Shown: piece after piece, positions 1-11,424 of the stretch
Layout of the letters: each line of letters begins with the position of its first letter
Numbering within the stretch: position 1 is the stretch's first letter
Assembly: GCA_032622095.1 (NCBI GenBank)
Contig: CP136069.1
Location: 69,899,319 to 69,963,318, forward strand
From: Siphonodentalium dalli
Taxonomy: Eukaryota; Mollusca; Scaphopoda; Gadilida; Siphonodentaliidae
DNA length: 64,000 bases
Direction: 5' to 3'
Made by a program: the position numbers and the translations under genes
The notes under the pieces: generated by a model
What the model saw: the letters and a program-made list of their open reading frames with translations, nothing else
Database searches by the model: none
What the model was told of the DNA's origin: nothing

Positions 1-280
1 TTAGAAAATAATTAACCCTTTCCAAGCTTCCCATAGACACATGCTATAATCTACATGGTGTGATAAGGGACCCCTCACCTATGTAAGTGTCCTCTATATT
101 CCATTGATCTGCTTAGAAAATAATTAACCCTTTCCAAGCTTCCCATAGACACATGCTATAATCTACATGGTGTGATAAGGGACCCCTCACCTATGTAAGT
201 GTCCTCTATATCCATTGATCTGCTTAGAAAATAATTAACCCTTTCCAAGCTTCCCATAGACACATGCTATAATCTACATG
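1..280. repeat. Tandem repeat, about 112 bp unit, 2.5 copies
   Basis: The same unit starts at 1, 113 and 224; the third copy stops at about 280. Copies differ by one base (a T lost near 211), so the array is young. Each unit contains TTAACCCTTTCCAAGC, which resembles the TTAA-CCCTTT ends of the MITEs elsewhere in the window. The array may continue left of the window. Confidence 0.95.
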
Positions 281-1419
281 TACTCTTCCTCTGCTCATAT
301 CTCATATCTATGGTTATCTTTGCACACTATTCACTTCTATCAATTTTGATATTGACTGATTAATTGATTTTAGAAAATATATTAACCCTTCAGAAACATT
401 CTTTCAATTTGAATTAAAATAATGGCTGATAGCCAATATGATTTATCTATGCAATGGGTAACAGGCAGATAAATCTACATGACTATTGCAGGCGATGCCT
501 TGTTTTGAAAATCAAGATGGCGAGATGTTGTTAATATTTTCAGGAATCCTATTTTTCCCTTTTGTCATATTGTCATGGTTGATTGAATTTTAAGGGCCAC
601 AGAGAGCGTAGAAGATTAACATTGAAGGTTATGGATTTTAGTGGTCCAAGCTACTTGTAAAACATTGTAATGTGTGAAACCATTTTATTGAGGGCTGCTT
701 AATTTCTTTCATATGAACTATGGTAATCTGTTTCGATTTAGGGGTCATAGGGACCAGCATCCTCATCATATTATGTCTATGACATTATATAGATAACACT
801 TTTGTATTGTATATAAAACTACATATATTTTTGAAAACCATACACCCCTGTTATGAAATACTTATCTTGCAGGTACCTGACAATATAAGCAATTCCTTAT
901 TTAATACATAGGTCAGATCTGATCTTATCTGTCCATGTCTGATACACAAATAACAACTTGGGAGAATTGGCGGGGGGGGGGGGGGGGGGGGGGGTAATTA
1001 ACTTACAATTTAAATATGTTGTTTTAAGTAGTCTGGCTTGTCAACAAATTATAATTTCTCTTTAGAAGTGAATGAATTTTTAATATCTGGCAAGTCAAAA
1101 GTGGCAGAGATAGGGATTTATCACTTTTGCTTTCAATGAGTTAACTTAAACTTCTAAACATATCCTCCGAAATCACTAAACCGTTGGATCTCCACAGTGA
1201 GAGGTCCTTGGGTGAATAGGGACATAGTTATGAGATTTAAACTACCCCCCCCCCCCACCCCAAATACTAGTACTATAACCCTTCTTAAGACAAATTATTT
1301 GAGCTTTTTGATTACAAGTTGGGTACTGTTATATGGATTCCAGTGATCATATCTTTGCCAAATTATCAGTTATAGCTAATCGCTATCGCCAAGGTATGGG
1401 TTAAACATCTATCGGCTCA
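281..1419. other. Unassigned AT-rich stretch
   Basis: No exon, RNA gene or recognisable element. It holds a 23-base G tract at 972-994 and a C-rich tract at 1245-1257. If TMBIM6 is intact it is part of that gene's upstream intron; no exon encoding the expected preceding TMBIM6 segment is visible here. Confidence 0.5.
972..994. repeat. Poly-G tract, 23 G
   Basis: An uninterrupted run of 23 G on the + strand. Length in such tracts is error-prone in sequencing. On the + strand it could form a G-quadruplex. Confidence 0.95.
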
Positions 1420-1439
1420 TTAAAAAAAGTGGAGGGGGG

Positions 1440-1990
1440 GTATACTGTTTTGCACCTTTCCATCCGTCCACATATGTGCGTGCATCCATCCGTCTGTATA
1501 TCCATCCGTCCGCCCAATGTCTGTTACAGAATCTGAATCTGAATGAAATTTGGTATGGATGTTCACTACTATGAGGACATTCAATAGAGGGTCCATTGTT
1601 TTGTTCAGATTTTCCATTCTAGAGGTATTCATCTTTGTTTATCTGGAAATGTTGGCTTTTTGGTCTGTCCGATGTCTGTTCAGGTCATAACTTGAACAGT
1701 AGTCCTCGGATCTCAGTGACATTTTTTTGTAATAGAGGGTTCAATCCATTCGGGGTTTTCCCATTCTCGAGTTATTCACTTTTATTTATCTTGAAATGTT
1801 GGCTTTTTGGTCAGTCTGATGTCTGTTCACGCTATAACTTGAACAGTAATGCTCGGATCACAATGAAAATTGGTACGGATGTTCACCACTATGAGGACAT
1901 TCAATGGCATGTTCAGTCTTTGTGTTTAGGTTTTTATTGCTATAGTTATTCATCTTTGTTTAAATGCTGATTTTTGTGTCCCATCTGCCT
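1440..1990. repeat. Degenerate tandem repeat, about 150-160 bp units
   Basis: The block with ATGTTGGCTTTTTGG occurs at 1647 and 1796, and the block with ACTATGAGGACATTCAAT at 1568 and about 1890. A C/T-rich CCGTCC microsatellite lies at 1460-1515. The apparent reading frame of 1635-1970 is only the translation of this repeat, as its peptide repeats too (KCWLFG..SDVCS). The organisation, diverged units plus a tetranucleotide-type microsatellite, fits bivalve pearl-like elements. Confidence 0.7.
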
Positions 1991-2731
1991 GAGAAGTATC
2001 GGACATAGGTATAAATATGCCCACATTAGGCAGTATACCACAATGGGGTATGCAACGGATGACAGTGCATCTCTTATTTTATACCGCTGACACACCGCAT
2101 CAATACAGAAAGTTGAATATATTTTTAGATTGAGGGCCTTGAAAAAGTAAAACATAAATGTTGTCGAATGGCTTTAAATGTTATTATAGTTCTGACCTGT
2201 GGGAACACTGTGCTCTCCTAATATTAACAAGTTTCAAAGTTTCAAAACTTTTAAGGACATTGTTTTCATTAATATAAATTAAGACCTCTGTTTATTGATC
2301 TTTTAACCATTAGGAGGTATGGTGCAGCCCTCAAAATTAGGAAAATGTCCCACGGCAAATTTAGTGCTGTGGTAGTTAGATTCCACATGTTGCCACAGCA
2401 TTTTCTACGGCATTCTTTTTGCCATGCCAAATTCGAGGACTAACCGCTATATGGTGTCTATTGTTTTAATTCAGTTTTATACATTTGGAGATATGGTGTC
2501 TGTTGATTTGAAATTGGGGCTATTTTAATGATGTATTCAGGGTTCTAGACATCCAGTTACAACAACAACAAATTCTAATCTAACAACACATTTTGCTTCA
2601 TTCCCTGAGAAAAATGTTGAAACATAAATGTGAGATATAATCTAGACCTATAAATACCAGTAACTGTCATTTTCTTAAACTATTTTTCATGTAATTTTAA
2701 CTCATTTTGTTCATAGATTTAATAGACAAGT
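1991..2731. other. Unassigned stretch with a dispersed repeat
   Basis: No exon seen. The segment 2316-2450 is an inverted relative of 40270-40395 (shared blocks include the region around CACGGCAAATTTAGTGC and CCACATGTTGCCA), so it is a dispersed repeat of unknown class. The remainder is AT-rich and featureless to me. Confidence 0.5.
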
Positions 2732-2976
2732 TTAGCCCTTCTCTATACTAGACACTCGCTGATGAGTAGTTATCTCATAGGAAATGTTCAGATAGGTCTT
2801 TTGTTGAACTTATTGTCTGAACAATTCCCTTAAAAAATAGGACTCCTTCTATTCTTGTATTTGTCATCTGCTAATATCATCCAAACATCCCTCCAAATGT
2901 ATACAGTATAATAGACCATTCCAATGTATACTTTCATAACTGAACTGGGAGAATCCATTTAGTATAGAAAGGGTTG
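2732..2976. mobile_element. TTAA-type MITE (degraded ends)
   Basis: Left end TTAGCCCTTCTCTATACTA, right end TAGTATAGAAAGGGTTGA: inverted copies of each other, with one base mutated in each terminal TTAA. It is a sister of the intact copy at 39711-39957. TTAA target sites with CCCTTT ends are the usual signature of piggyBac-derived MITEs; no transposase is encoded. Confidence 0.75.
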
Positions 2977-3014
2977 ATGCTGACTATAATAACTATTATA
3001 ACTTTTTTTTGCAG

Positions 3015-3084
3015 GCACAGTGTGGATCTGTTCATTGATTTTATCCAGATATTCAGAAAATTGATGATCATTCTCACAAAGAAG
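3015..3084 (+). CDS. TMBIM6: TMBIM6 penultimate coding exon
   Basis: 70 bp. Acceptor is a T-rich tract ending TTTTGCAG at 3014; donor is AAG|GTATGT at 3085. The first base completes a codon; TG from the previous exon would give Trp, as in the conserved WH motif. Then 23 codons, HSVDLFIDF..FRKLM..LTKK, ending in phase 0. The other two frames contain stops. Confidence 0.87.
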
Positions 3085-6000
3085 GTATGTTCTGTTTTAC
3101 GGGAGCATACAGTAATGTCCTAAATAATCGACTCCTTAACCACAGCAGAATTATGGGTAATTTTTCAGGATTTAGTCGGAAATATGGCTTGTTGCCATTC
3201 ATTAGAAAGCTCTCACTGAGATTACCGATGAATGGCAACAAGCCATATTTCTGACCTAAATCCTGAAAAATTACCCATAATTCTGCTGTGGTTAAGGAGT
3301 CCATTTATTTAGGGCATTACTGTATCTATACTTCAGGGCTGGGAACGTACATTATAATTAGCTCAAAAATAGTGGCATGATATCATGACTGGCAACAAGC
3401 CAGCAAATAGTGTGTCTGTCATTTACAGAATGAGGTCTCCAGAGGGTGAATTTAGTGATGCTATCCCACACTGTGAGCTAGCTTCACCCAAATTCACCCC
3501 TCTGGGAACCTCATTCTGCTGAGGCCTCAACTGCTATGGGAGGCCTAGGATCAGATTGAAGTTTCCCAGTTAAACTTGGTGATGTTCACCCCATTAGTCA
3601 CCTTGATTATGCATTTTTTCTTCTGCAAATTAAGGGATATAGAAACTTTACAGAGCGAAAAAGTAACTAAAATATATATTTTTTAATTTGAGACTTGATA
3701 CTTTCCAGAGATGAGGCCTAAGCAGAATGAGGTCCCCAGAGGGTGAATTTGTTTCATGCTAGCCCACAGAATTCTTTCTATATTTCCCAAAGATATTTGC
3801 AAGCTATTAGACTCATCTCGGAAACTGCAAATAACCGAATTATCTGAATTGTTTTTAAGGCGATTTTTGATATTAACCCTTTCATGGCGGGAATTGCGCT
3901 GGTGCAGCATTAAAAATCATGTGCCAGCTGCATTCTCTTAACAGAATCATTGGCACAGGGGTTTTTGCAAAATTTCAGAAGCTCCATTCATGGAAAGGTT
4001 AAAGATACCATGTCCGATTTAACACGCCTTAACCCCTTTACCCAACAGAACGGCCCTGTGCCAATGCATTCTCTTATATATGCGAGTCGACCATAGGTCG
4101 CCTCGCATATATAAGAGAATGCATTGGCTTATAACACATTAAAAATTATAAAAATTGTTAAATAATGTAAGAAAAAATGGTAAAAAAGTGTTAAAAAAAG
4201 ATTTTTTTTAGGCCAATGCATTCTCTTATATATGCGAGGCGACCTATGGTCAACTCGCATATATAAGAGAATGCATTGGCACAGGGCATAACTGTAACCA
4301 TCACAATGTGGTCAATGAGCCGGTTCCAATGATATCCATATTTGTATGGTTCTATTGAGACAGACCGAAGATATTTTAGGCTGTTGAAGCTTTATTTGGC
4401 CGGTTTTGGCCGGTTTGTTGGGTAAAGGGTTAATTACTATCTATTCTGCTTTGGGGGTGGGGGTGAAAAATATTTTATTTCAGTCGATGAACCCACCCTT
4501 CAAAGCTCAGAGCTATTAGATTTCAATTTTTTAAATCTATTTATATTACACACCTCCAATAGTTGTCAGCCTAGCAAAAATTCCATTGGAAATATATACG
4601 GACATGTGTGGACGCCGTAACGAGAGTTTGGAGGTCACCTTTAGCCGTGATCGGAAATGGTCCTCGGATTAAAAGATGACGAAATTTATTGCAGAAACAA
4701 AATTAATAGTATCTTGTTAGAGCTGCCATGCGGATACATAAGTCCACTTATTCCAATTCAATAATCATGCTTTACTCATGAACATAGACAAGTTTACTGT
4801 TAAAATAGCATGCCATTCACACGTGAAAGAAGATGTTTGTTTACATTTGTGATAGGGACCTGCGAATAATCGAGATTCGATTCAATGTCAACATAGGTCA
4901 CCCATTTCGAGATTGACGAGATATTCAAATAGGCGTTATTGTGGTGTCATTTTGATTTTGCACCTACATGTAGATACACACGACAAACCACCTGAAATCA
5001 CAATTTATGTACAGTAATGCCCTAAATAATCGACTCCTTAATCACAGCAGAATTATGGGTAATTTTTCAGGATTTAGTCGGAAATATGGCTTGTTGCCAT
5101 TCATCGGAAAGCTCTCACTGAGAGCTTTCCGATGAGTGACAGCTTTCCGATGAATGGTAACAAGCCATATTTCCGACTAAATCCTGAAAAATTACCCATA
5201 ATTCTGCTGTGGTTAAGGAGTCGATTATTTAGGGCATTACTGTATGCAATAAATGTCATTTCCCTCCGGGGAAGACAACTACTGTCATATAGGAGTGAAC
5301 ATGTGTCCGAGTGTGTCAAATCTTCCATATAATGTAGACAAGTGATTTACGTGGGGTTTGTGATACATTGAATGATTTGTCTTACTGACACTTCTTGTGT
5401 CATGTTCGACATGACACAACTAGATATTCAATGCTACATATATCGCAAACCCTCCATGATTTTCCTCAAATATAAACTTATAATTATTAAACACCAGTTC
5501 AACGGATGTTTATGGAAGTAACATTGTTATATAGTATTCGTGACTCTGAATTTTTTTGTCATGAGACACCAAAATTGACAATGGTAAACAATAACCACCT
5601 GATTCATTTCGAGATTCGATTCTATCTCAATATCAGGAAGGAGATTCAATATTGAGATTCGATTCGATGCAAAATCCCAGATTTTCAGATCCCTAATTTG
5701 TGATGACACTTGCTGGAGAATTTCAGTTTGAACCAGGCATCACCATATATATGGAATTCGAGGTGTAGAAAATTAATTGAATACAAAACTTGAAATCTGA
5801 TAGCCCTGAGCTTCTGAAGGGTGAGTTTCTTGACTGAAATAAAAACAATTTACCACGGAAATGGCAGAAATAGTAATTTGGGGAGTTAAATCGGACCAGA
5901 CATCTTTAAAGAGATATTATGGACTTGTTCTGGTGCGTGAAACTGAAAAGTTAGTGCTCAGGCGTTATGCCAACTGGAGAAATGTAGCATTCTACTAACA

Positions 6001-6352
6001 TCGCCGAAAATCCCAAACAAATCAACAGTAGAAAACATCGTCAGAACTACACTCAATTGTAAATATTTACTTCTCGATTCAGGATGAAACTATAGGCGAT
6101 AAACTATTGCAAACGATTTCGCCATCAAGAGTCACTGCATTTAATTGATAATACTCTATGTAAGAATGACGGTGTCTGTTGTCAATTTGGATATAATATT
6201 GGTCAAAATAACTAGTTTTAGTAAGATTATTCTCCATTTCTATTTGATCACCCTACCAGAATGTTTCACATCACTTTAACAGTCACCTCTCTAAAAATAC
6301 ATGTATATCAAACAAATTTCTATTGTAGGAGGAAAGAAAGAGGAAAGACTGA
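3015..6352 (+). CDS. TMBIM6: Transmembrane BAX inhibitor motif protein 6 (Bax inhibitor-1), C-terminal two exons
   Basis: Partial gene: coding exons 3015-3084 and 6329-6352, joined in phase 0. The encoded C terminus reads (W)HSVDLFIDFIQIFRKLM, then IILTKK, then EERKRKD-stop. This matches the end of animal Bax inhibitor-1 (human ...[32 protein letters not shown] in broken form), including the last hydrophobic segment and the highly charged, basic tail. The family is a seven-pass ER membrane protein that leaks calcium and suppresses cell death; the charged tail is implicated in pH sensing. The N-terminal ~200 residues must lie left of the window, because no match to the preceding FDTQLIIEKAE-type exon occurs in 1-3014. 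The final intron (3085-6328) is packed with mobile elements. Family assignment from memory; short but distinctive. Confidence 0.85.
3108..3324. mobile_element. Palindromic TA-flanked foldback MITE, copy 1
   Basis: 217 bp. Begins TACAGTAATG and ends CATTACTGTA; the two halves are reverse complements meeting in a short centre (CTCTCACTGAG). TA at each end suggests a TA target duplication, as for Tc1/mariner-type elements, but the transposase family is not shown. It lies 23 bp downstream of the TMBIM6 exon. Other copies: 5010, 7878, 11425, 29214, 29861, 60480, 60750. Confidence 0.9.
3396..3771. mobile_element. CAGAATGAGG inverted-repeat element, copy A (truncated right)
   Basis: A dispersed element of about 400-500 bp whose ends read outwards from CAAGCC..AATAGTGTGTCTGTC and contain CAGAATGAGGT followed by a hairpin (GGTGAATTT..AAATTCACC). 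This copy has the left end, the central unique part (CTCAACTGCTATGG...) and the start of the right hairpin, then breaks off at about 3771. No coding capacity. Confidence 0.75.
3873..4002. mobile_element. TTAA-bounded MITE, internally deleted
   Basis: 130 bp, starting TTAACCCTTTCATGG and ending CCATTCATGGAAAGGTTAA. It shares GGTGCAGCATTAAA and CAAAATTTCAG..GCTCC blocks with the longer family members at 8844, 24379 and 30097, but lacks their central hairpins. TTAA plus CCCTTT is piggyBac-like. Confidence 0.8.
4029..4433. mobile_element. TTAA-bounded MITE with two internal hairpins
   Basis: 405 bp, from TTAACCCCTTTACCCAACAG to TGTTGGGTAAAGGGTTAA. It contains two near-perfect hairpins (about 4069-4137 and 4212-4280) built from GCATTCTCTTATATATGCGAG and its complement; the two hairpins are inverted copies of one another. 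Non-autonomous and piggyBac-like by its ends. Confidence 0.85.
4854..5695. mobile_element. Non-autonomous hAT-like element with perfect 8-bp target duplication
   Basis: 842 bp. Ends TAGGGACCTG.. and ..CAGATCCCTA; ATTTGTGA flanks both sides exactly (4846-4853 and 5696-5703). Eight-base duplications and short TIRs define the hAT superfamily. Sub-terminal GATTCGATTC motifs recur at both ends. No transposase frame. It carries a later insertion, the palindromic MITE 5010-5244, and an imperfect inverted repeat at about 5355-5450. Confidence 0.88.
5010..5244. mobile_element. Palindromic TA-flanked foldback MITE, copy 2
   Basis: 235 bp, TACAGTAATGCCC to GGGCATTACTGTA; inverted halves, with an extra partial repeat of the GCTTTCCGATGA segment at the centre. 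Nested inside the hAT element 4854-5695, so it is younger than that element. Confidence 0.92.
6329..6352 (+). CDS. TMBIM6: TMBIM6 last coding exon
   Basis: Acceptor CTATTGTAG at 6328, then eight codons encoding EERKRKD and a TGA stop at 6350-6352. It is phase 0, matching the upstream exon. The charged tail agrees in position and character with the lysine-rich end of the family. Confidence 0.8.
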   Translation, partial: EERKRKD

Positions 6353-7060
6353 ATGACATGAGACATGGAAGAAAATCTGATTGACACACAATCTTTACAG
6401 AATGTCTGTTTTATTGTATCGTGAGCCTTGTAATGTTATTAATATTTGAAATGAGATCACCACAGAAACCACTTTCTAGGGATATTTAGCCACACATACG
6501 TGTAACTTGTAACATATGTTACTATGGTATTGCTATGGAGATGCACTTGGTGGTAAAAATAAATCGTATGATTTTATTTTTTTTTATTCTACATGTTTAT
6601 AGATATCAGCCTAACATGTAGCAAAATGTTTTAAAAAATCACGAAATTTATGGTGCCAATTTTACATGTTATAGATATCTGGTCCAATGTGTAGCAAAAC
6701 ATTTTAAAAGTAGTCGGGTGGTGGGGAGGACAAGCTGACGACACTGTGGCCACCGATATGCTTAATTTGCTTCAATCAAAATAAAATGTTTCTGCGCAGG
6801 CAAATTTAATTGTCTTTCTGCTTATTTAGCATTGGTCACCCATTAAAAAATTAAGTTACCTTCTGCTTTGTTGTTAGAAGATTGGATTATTCTTATCTGC
6901 TACGAGTTCCCTATGCTACACATTGGGCATAAATCTTCTAAACAGAATGACTGTGTAGGTGTATGCGAAATAGTCACATTTGTCAGTTGACTTTCATTGA
7001 AAATGGCAACCCATGTTACAAGTTAAATAAATGTATGTGTTGCTATATCTGGCTACTGTC
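6353..7060 (+). other. Probable TMBIM6 3' untranslated region
   Basis: Non-coding sequence after the TMBIM6 stop. AATAAA hexamers lie at 6558-6563, 6780-6785 and 7026-7031; the last is followed by a GT-rich stretch (TGTGTTGC at about 7036), the best poly(A) context of the three. The true end cannot be decided without transcript data. Confidence 0.45.
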
Positions 7061-7877
7061 TTTGGAGACACATTGAGAGTAAATTGTTTGAATGATCTAT
7101 ACACCTTTCTGAGGCTGGTTGCTGCAAAGTTCCTTATTGAAAAGTTTAACTTTGAAATTTTGTTGTTGTTGAAATTTTCAAGATTTTTTTAAGCTATGTA
7201 TGATTTTAAGGTTGTAGAATACTGATATAATACAGCTATAATTGATGAGCTATTTCGCAGCAGACATCGCTTTCAATTTTGATTTGTCATTTTAATGTAA
7301 TACAGGGCACATGTGTTGCATTTACTGGGGTGTCACCCTTCCTGAATTGTGAATGAATATCAGTTAACAGAGAGGGGATGATGAATCCTGCTTAGCAGTT
7401 AAGAGAATATGAAATACAGAATACAAGGCGTAAGCTTTACACTAAATGTACTCATTTTCGCACCTATTTTTAAAATCGAGGAATGTGACTGAATTTTATC
7501 AAAATTTGTCATAGCTGTGAGAAATTATAAAAATTTGAAAACTGTTCTGCTAAAAGCTGCATCAGGCTTTAAATTTGATGTTGAATAACAGTTAAATTTG
7601 GCATATCAATCCCGAGGACCATTTAACATGTTTGAATCTTGCATACCTCTTAAAAATAACTCAAATCCCCCATCTTTGTTCCGATATTTCCCCAAATTTA
7701 AGCCGGAAAAGGTTGTGCCCAAATTAGTGCAGATTAAGACATCTGTTTAATGGGAAACTTCCGAAATTTCTAACTTTGATGTCAAGATTAAAATTTTCTC
7801 ATGACTGGTCAAACCATGGTGTACCCCAATTAGTGGAATCTAAAGGCCTGAATGGTGTTGCTCTCTAGATTACCAGA
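7061..7877. other. Unassigned intergenic stretch
   Basis: AT-rich, no exon, repeat arm or RNA gene recognised. Confidence 0.4.
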
Positions 7878-8094
7878 TACAGTAATGCTCTAAGTAATCA
7901 ACTTCTTAACCACAGCAGAATTATGGGTAACTTTTCAAGATTTAGTCGGAAATATGGCTTGTTGCCATTCATCGGAAAGCTCTCCCCGAGAGCTTTCCGA
8001 TGAATGGCAACAAGCCATATTTCCGACTAAATCCTGAAAAGTTACCCATAATTCTGCTGAGGTTAAGAAGTCGATTACTTAGAGCATTACTGTA
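7878..8094. mobile_element. Palindromic TA-flanked foldback MITE, copy 3
   Basis: 217 bp, TACAGTAATGCTC to GAGCATTACTGTA. The halves pair almost perfectly around CTCTCCCCGAGAG. Both ends share the same variant (GCTC/GAGC rather than GCCC/GGGC), so the two arms have been homogenised or descend from a matched source copy. Confidence 0.92.
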
Positions 8095-8843
8095 CATAAA
8101 TGTTTCCTGTGGCAATCTCAGTCAATTAGATAGATAACATAATAAACATTTTTGCAAATCTTTTCCCTGTGAGAATTCACAGAAGGCTCTCAGATTGATC
8201 CTGGTTGATTCGTATTTCCTTTTTACTTCCGATTGTATACCATGATTATATTTACACCTAACACTGGGTTCCCTCTCATTTGAAGTCTTTGAACAACAGA
8301 CCATTCAATAAATAGTGCAGAATTCATTTTCTTCCTTGAATATTACCTGACTTTCACCCCCCGCCTTTGAATTTATTAAAACAAAATGTTTGAGCAAGAC
8401 AATTTTTTATTTTATTTGTTGGTTACGGATAATTACTTTTTATTAAAAATAGGTAGGAGGGAAAATAATTATCAATAAAATTGAATTTCTATTTTTTTCA
8501 TTTTATCGAGAAATCAGGTAGGAAGATAAAACAAAATCTTAAATTGAATGTGATACATATTAATTTTAGACGAATTGTTTAAATGAAATTATTCAGAATG
8601 GCTCCTGATTTGTGTACAAACAAAGGTTAATCCCAACTACAGCCAATCATAAATAGTGTTATTTGATAACCTGGCTCGATAACTATTTTTTTTTTTTTTG
8701 CTATAGGCCGCATTAGACCCAGAGGAAATTAAATAAGTGCTGATTTGAAATTCTATTTTTTTTTAACTATGGTGATTTTTTGGGTCGGAGGATCCATAAA
8801 AAAATCCCAACAAAATATAAAAAAAATGGCCCAAGCATATCTG
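8095..8843. other. Unassigned intergenic stretch
   Basis: Very AT-rich with T and A runs (8688-8699, 8757-8764). No gene recognised. Confidence 0.4.
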
Positions 8844-9144
8844 TTAACCCTTTGATAATGGGAGCTTCGCTGGTGCAGCATTAAAGATCATGTGCCAGTG
8901 CATTCTCTTATATATGCGAGTCTCTCATAGGGAGCCTTGCATATATAAGAGAATGCTCTGGCTTGGCAAATATTGTCAAGGCAAATATATTATCCCATAG
9001 GGAGCCTCGCATATATAAGGAAAATATTGTTAGGTCAATGTTCTCTTTTATACATGCAAGGCTCCCTATGGGAGACTCGCATATATAATATAATGCATTG
9101 GCTTTTCGCAAAATTTCAGGAAGCTCCAGTCATGAAAGTGTTAA
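8844..9144. mobile_element. TTAA-bounded MITE, full-length type
   Basis: 301 bp, TTAACCCTTTGATAATGGGAGC to CTCCAGTCATGAAAGTGTTAA. Two hairpins based on ATATATGCGAG..CTCGCATATAT flank a central AAATATTGT spacer. It also has the GGTGCAGCATTAAAGATCAT block typical of the family. Confidence 0.85.
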
Positions 9145-9238
9145 TGTCAGCTCACTGATTTGTAAAATTTTGATTAGATATTTTGGATTTGGTGATATTT
9201 TCATAAAACATACCATTTCACTGTATAATATTTATCTT

Positions 9239-9466
9239 TTAACCCTTTGAGTGCCAGGTCCGATTTTTGTATCAACCCATATACCCTGTGCCAATGCATT
9301 CTCTTATATATGCGAGTCGACCATAGGTCGCCTCGCATATATAAGAGAATGCATTGGCCTAACCCAAAAAAATAAAAACAATTTCATTTTTTTTATTTTT
9401 TTTAGGGCTCTCTACAGACCATAAATTAGGGCCGATGAGATTGGCCCCTGGCACTAAAAGGGTTAA
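9239..9466. mobile_element. TTAA-bounded MITE, 'GTGCCAGG' subfamily
   Basis: 228 bp, TTAACCCTTTGAGTGCCAGG to CCTGGCACTAAAAGGGTTAA. One perfect-looking hairpin (about 9290-9358). The copy at 23628-23825 is a close relative. Confidence 0.88.
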
Positions 9467-10907
9467 AGTTATGAGATAAAAACCAAATTTTATTCAAAAA
9501 GAATGCCTGTGTGCCATATCATTGTAGGAATGCAGAAAAACATATAATAGTCCTTGGATATTATGACTGTTACCTGAACAGTGCTGATGGCTTGAATTCG
9601 GTTAGCAAAAATAAGTGGGAACCCTGTGATACTAACAATTTGTTTTTTCCTGTTATTTCACTGCTTTCTTTTCTTAACCAACAGCTTATACGGGAGATAT
9701 TGAGATAACATCAGTTAACCCTTTCTATATACTAAATGGATTCTCCCATTCAGTTATAAAAGTATATATTAGTATGATCTATTATTCATCTGGAGGGTTT
9801 TCAGGGGAAAAAATCAGTTGACAGATCATAAAAGTACAGAAAAATATCAGCAATATGATCCCGTGCACTATTTCAAATTTAGCTTTTGGATGAAACGATG
9901 CTGTTTCTTATAATTCTTGCATCTTTGTATAATAATTTAAGGCGACCAATAACCTTCAAACCTAAATTATGTTCTGTGACAAATTGAAAAAGTCTAATTA
10001 TTATTTATGCACACCTTCTAAAATGCACTATGAGGTCTATCATGTGAGATATTTAAATACTTGGGGAAAAAAACATGATAGCCACACTCCCTTGATTTTT
10101 ACAAGTAAGCCTATTACAATTGCTAGACTGAGTTAACCATTAAGATTATTGGTCACTTTAAGAGACTTAAGCAGTTAATTTATAAATATTTTAGATATTA
10201 CGACTATAGGTTTTATTTTTATTTGCCATAGGATCCTGTTAGTTATTATTATTATTCACATATAACTAGCTTCTGAATATTTTTTGGATTTTTTTCCAAA
10301 TTTTCGAGATATATTTTTCAAAAGTGTTCATACATGTGGATTCTTGAAAACTGTTGAACTTTGAAGTTTAAAGAGGTACATATAATTGTTTGAACGTGAT
10401 TAGTTTAATTGATGGCCTATTCCTAAAATCAACTGTTTTGTAATAAACTGCTTTATATATGAAAACTAATGGATATGTTGTCAAAGTAGGGCTTAAAAAG
10501 CGTTCGGTCCAATTTGAACAGCAAAACTGATTTTAAATTAGATCTATACGCAGAAGGAAATAGCGTTCATATGGCCAACTATCTGGTTGATGCTCATTTT
10601 GGTTCAGTTCAGATTTTTAGAAGTGCCTAACCTCTCCTAACGGTTTCCATGGTCACGTCTTCTATCATGGTTTGCCCTTTTATAGATATTTCTATTCACG
10701 TCAAATGTTTTTACTTGTTACAAAATCTGATTTCTCAACCTTTCCTAACAGTTTCCATGGTAATGTCTTGTTATAATTGTTGTGGTGAATCGGTATAATC
10801 CTGATAAACAATCACTACCATTAAAGATATATATTGTACAAAGTCTGAATGATGTAAACCCAATCCAGGTGTGAGGGGGGACACAGTCAAAGGCCTGATC
10901 ACTACCA
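9467..10907. other. Unassigned intergenic stretch with dispersed repeats
   Basis: 9715-9800 is the truncated end of a TTAA-type MITE (TTAACCCTTTCTATATACTAAA). CCTAACGGTTTCCATGGT (10634) and CCTAACAGTTTCCATGGT (10744) are a short direct repeat. 10825-10880 (GAATGATGTAAACCCAATCC) recurs at 11277-11310 and 12118-12135. No gene recognised. Confidence 0.5.
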
Positions 10908-11251
10908 TTAAAGGGGTACTGTACACTAAATCTGGCTATTTTTGGGACCATCTCCTTTTATACTCAAAAGAATATATGCAACAAATGAATGAATTTGAGC
11001 CATGAATGAGTGCAAAATACACTCGTGTGCTCTATGAACGATGCAAATAACATGGTAATTATAATGAAAATGACAAATTCATTTTTATTATAATTACCAT
11101 GTTTGCATTGTTCATAGAGCACATGGGTGTATTTTGCACTCATTCATGGCTCAAATTCATTCATTTGTTGCATATATTCTGTTGAGTATAAAAGGAGATG
11201 GTCCCATAAAATGGCATAAATTGCCAGATTAAGGGTACAGTTCCCCTTTAA
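10908..11251. mobile_element. TTAA-bounded foldback element, 'TTAAAGGGGTACTGTAC' family
   Basis: 344 bp. The ends are TTAAAGGGGTACTGTAC and GTACAGTTCCCCTTTAA; nearly the whole length folds back (about 130-bp arms, e.g. CCATCTCCTTTTATACTC against GAGTATAAAAGGAGATGG) with a short AAATTC-containing centre. The last 23 bases of the window (63978-64000) are the left end of another copy. Confidence 0.88.
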
Positions 11252-11424
11252 AAATATACATTGTATATTGTACAATGTCTGAATCATGTAAACCCAATCC
11301 AGGTACATGTACAAGTGTGAAGGTCATGACAAAGAGGGTGTCCAATTAAGGGGGGAGATAATACATGTGCAGAAGTAGACGATCACTCGATCTTTTCGAA
11401 CCATTCTGGGTGCGAAAGCCCAAC

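Larger units (their letters stand above)
4446..5865. mobile_element. Inverted-repeat element interrupted by a hAT element
   Basis: About 90 bp at 4450-4545 is the reverse complement, with mismatches, of 5765-5855 (shared ATTTCAGTC..GAA and CACCCTTC..AGCTC). The exact ends are uncertain. A related single arm lies at 24838-24940. The interior holds the hAT element 4854-5695, so this element is the older insertion. Confidence 0.55.

Noticed and set aside
4069-9358. Repeated ATATATAAGAGAATGC hairpins considered as a CRISPR-like array
   Set aside because: Spacing is irregular, copies are internal parts of TTAA-bounded MITEs, and the genome is animal.
9526-9604. Possible + strand exon after CATTGTAG (..AEKHIIVLGYYDCYLN..)
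   Set aside because: Donor GTTAGC is poor and no family is recognised; no partner exon found.
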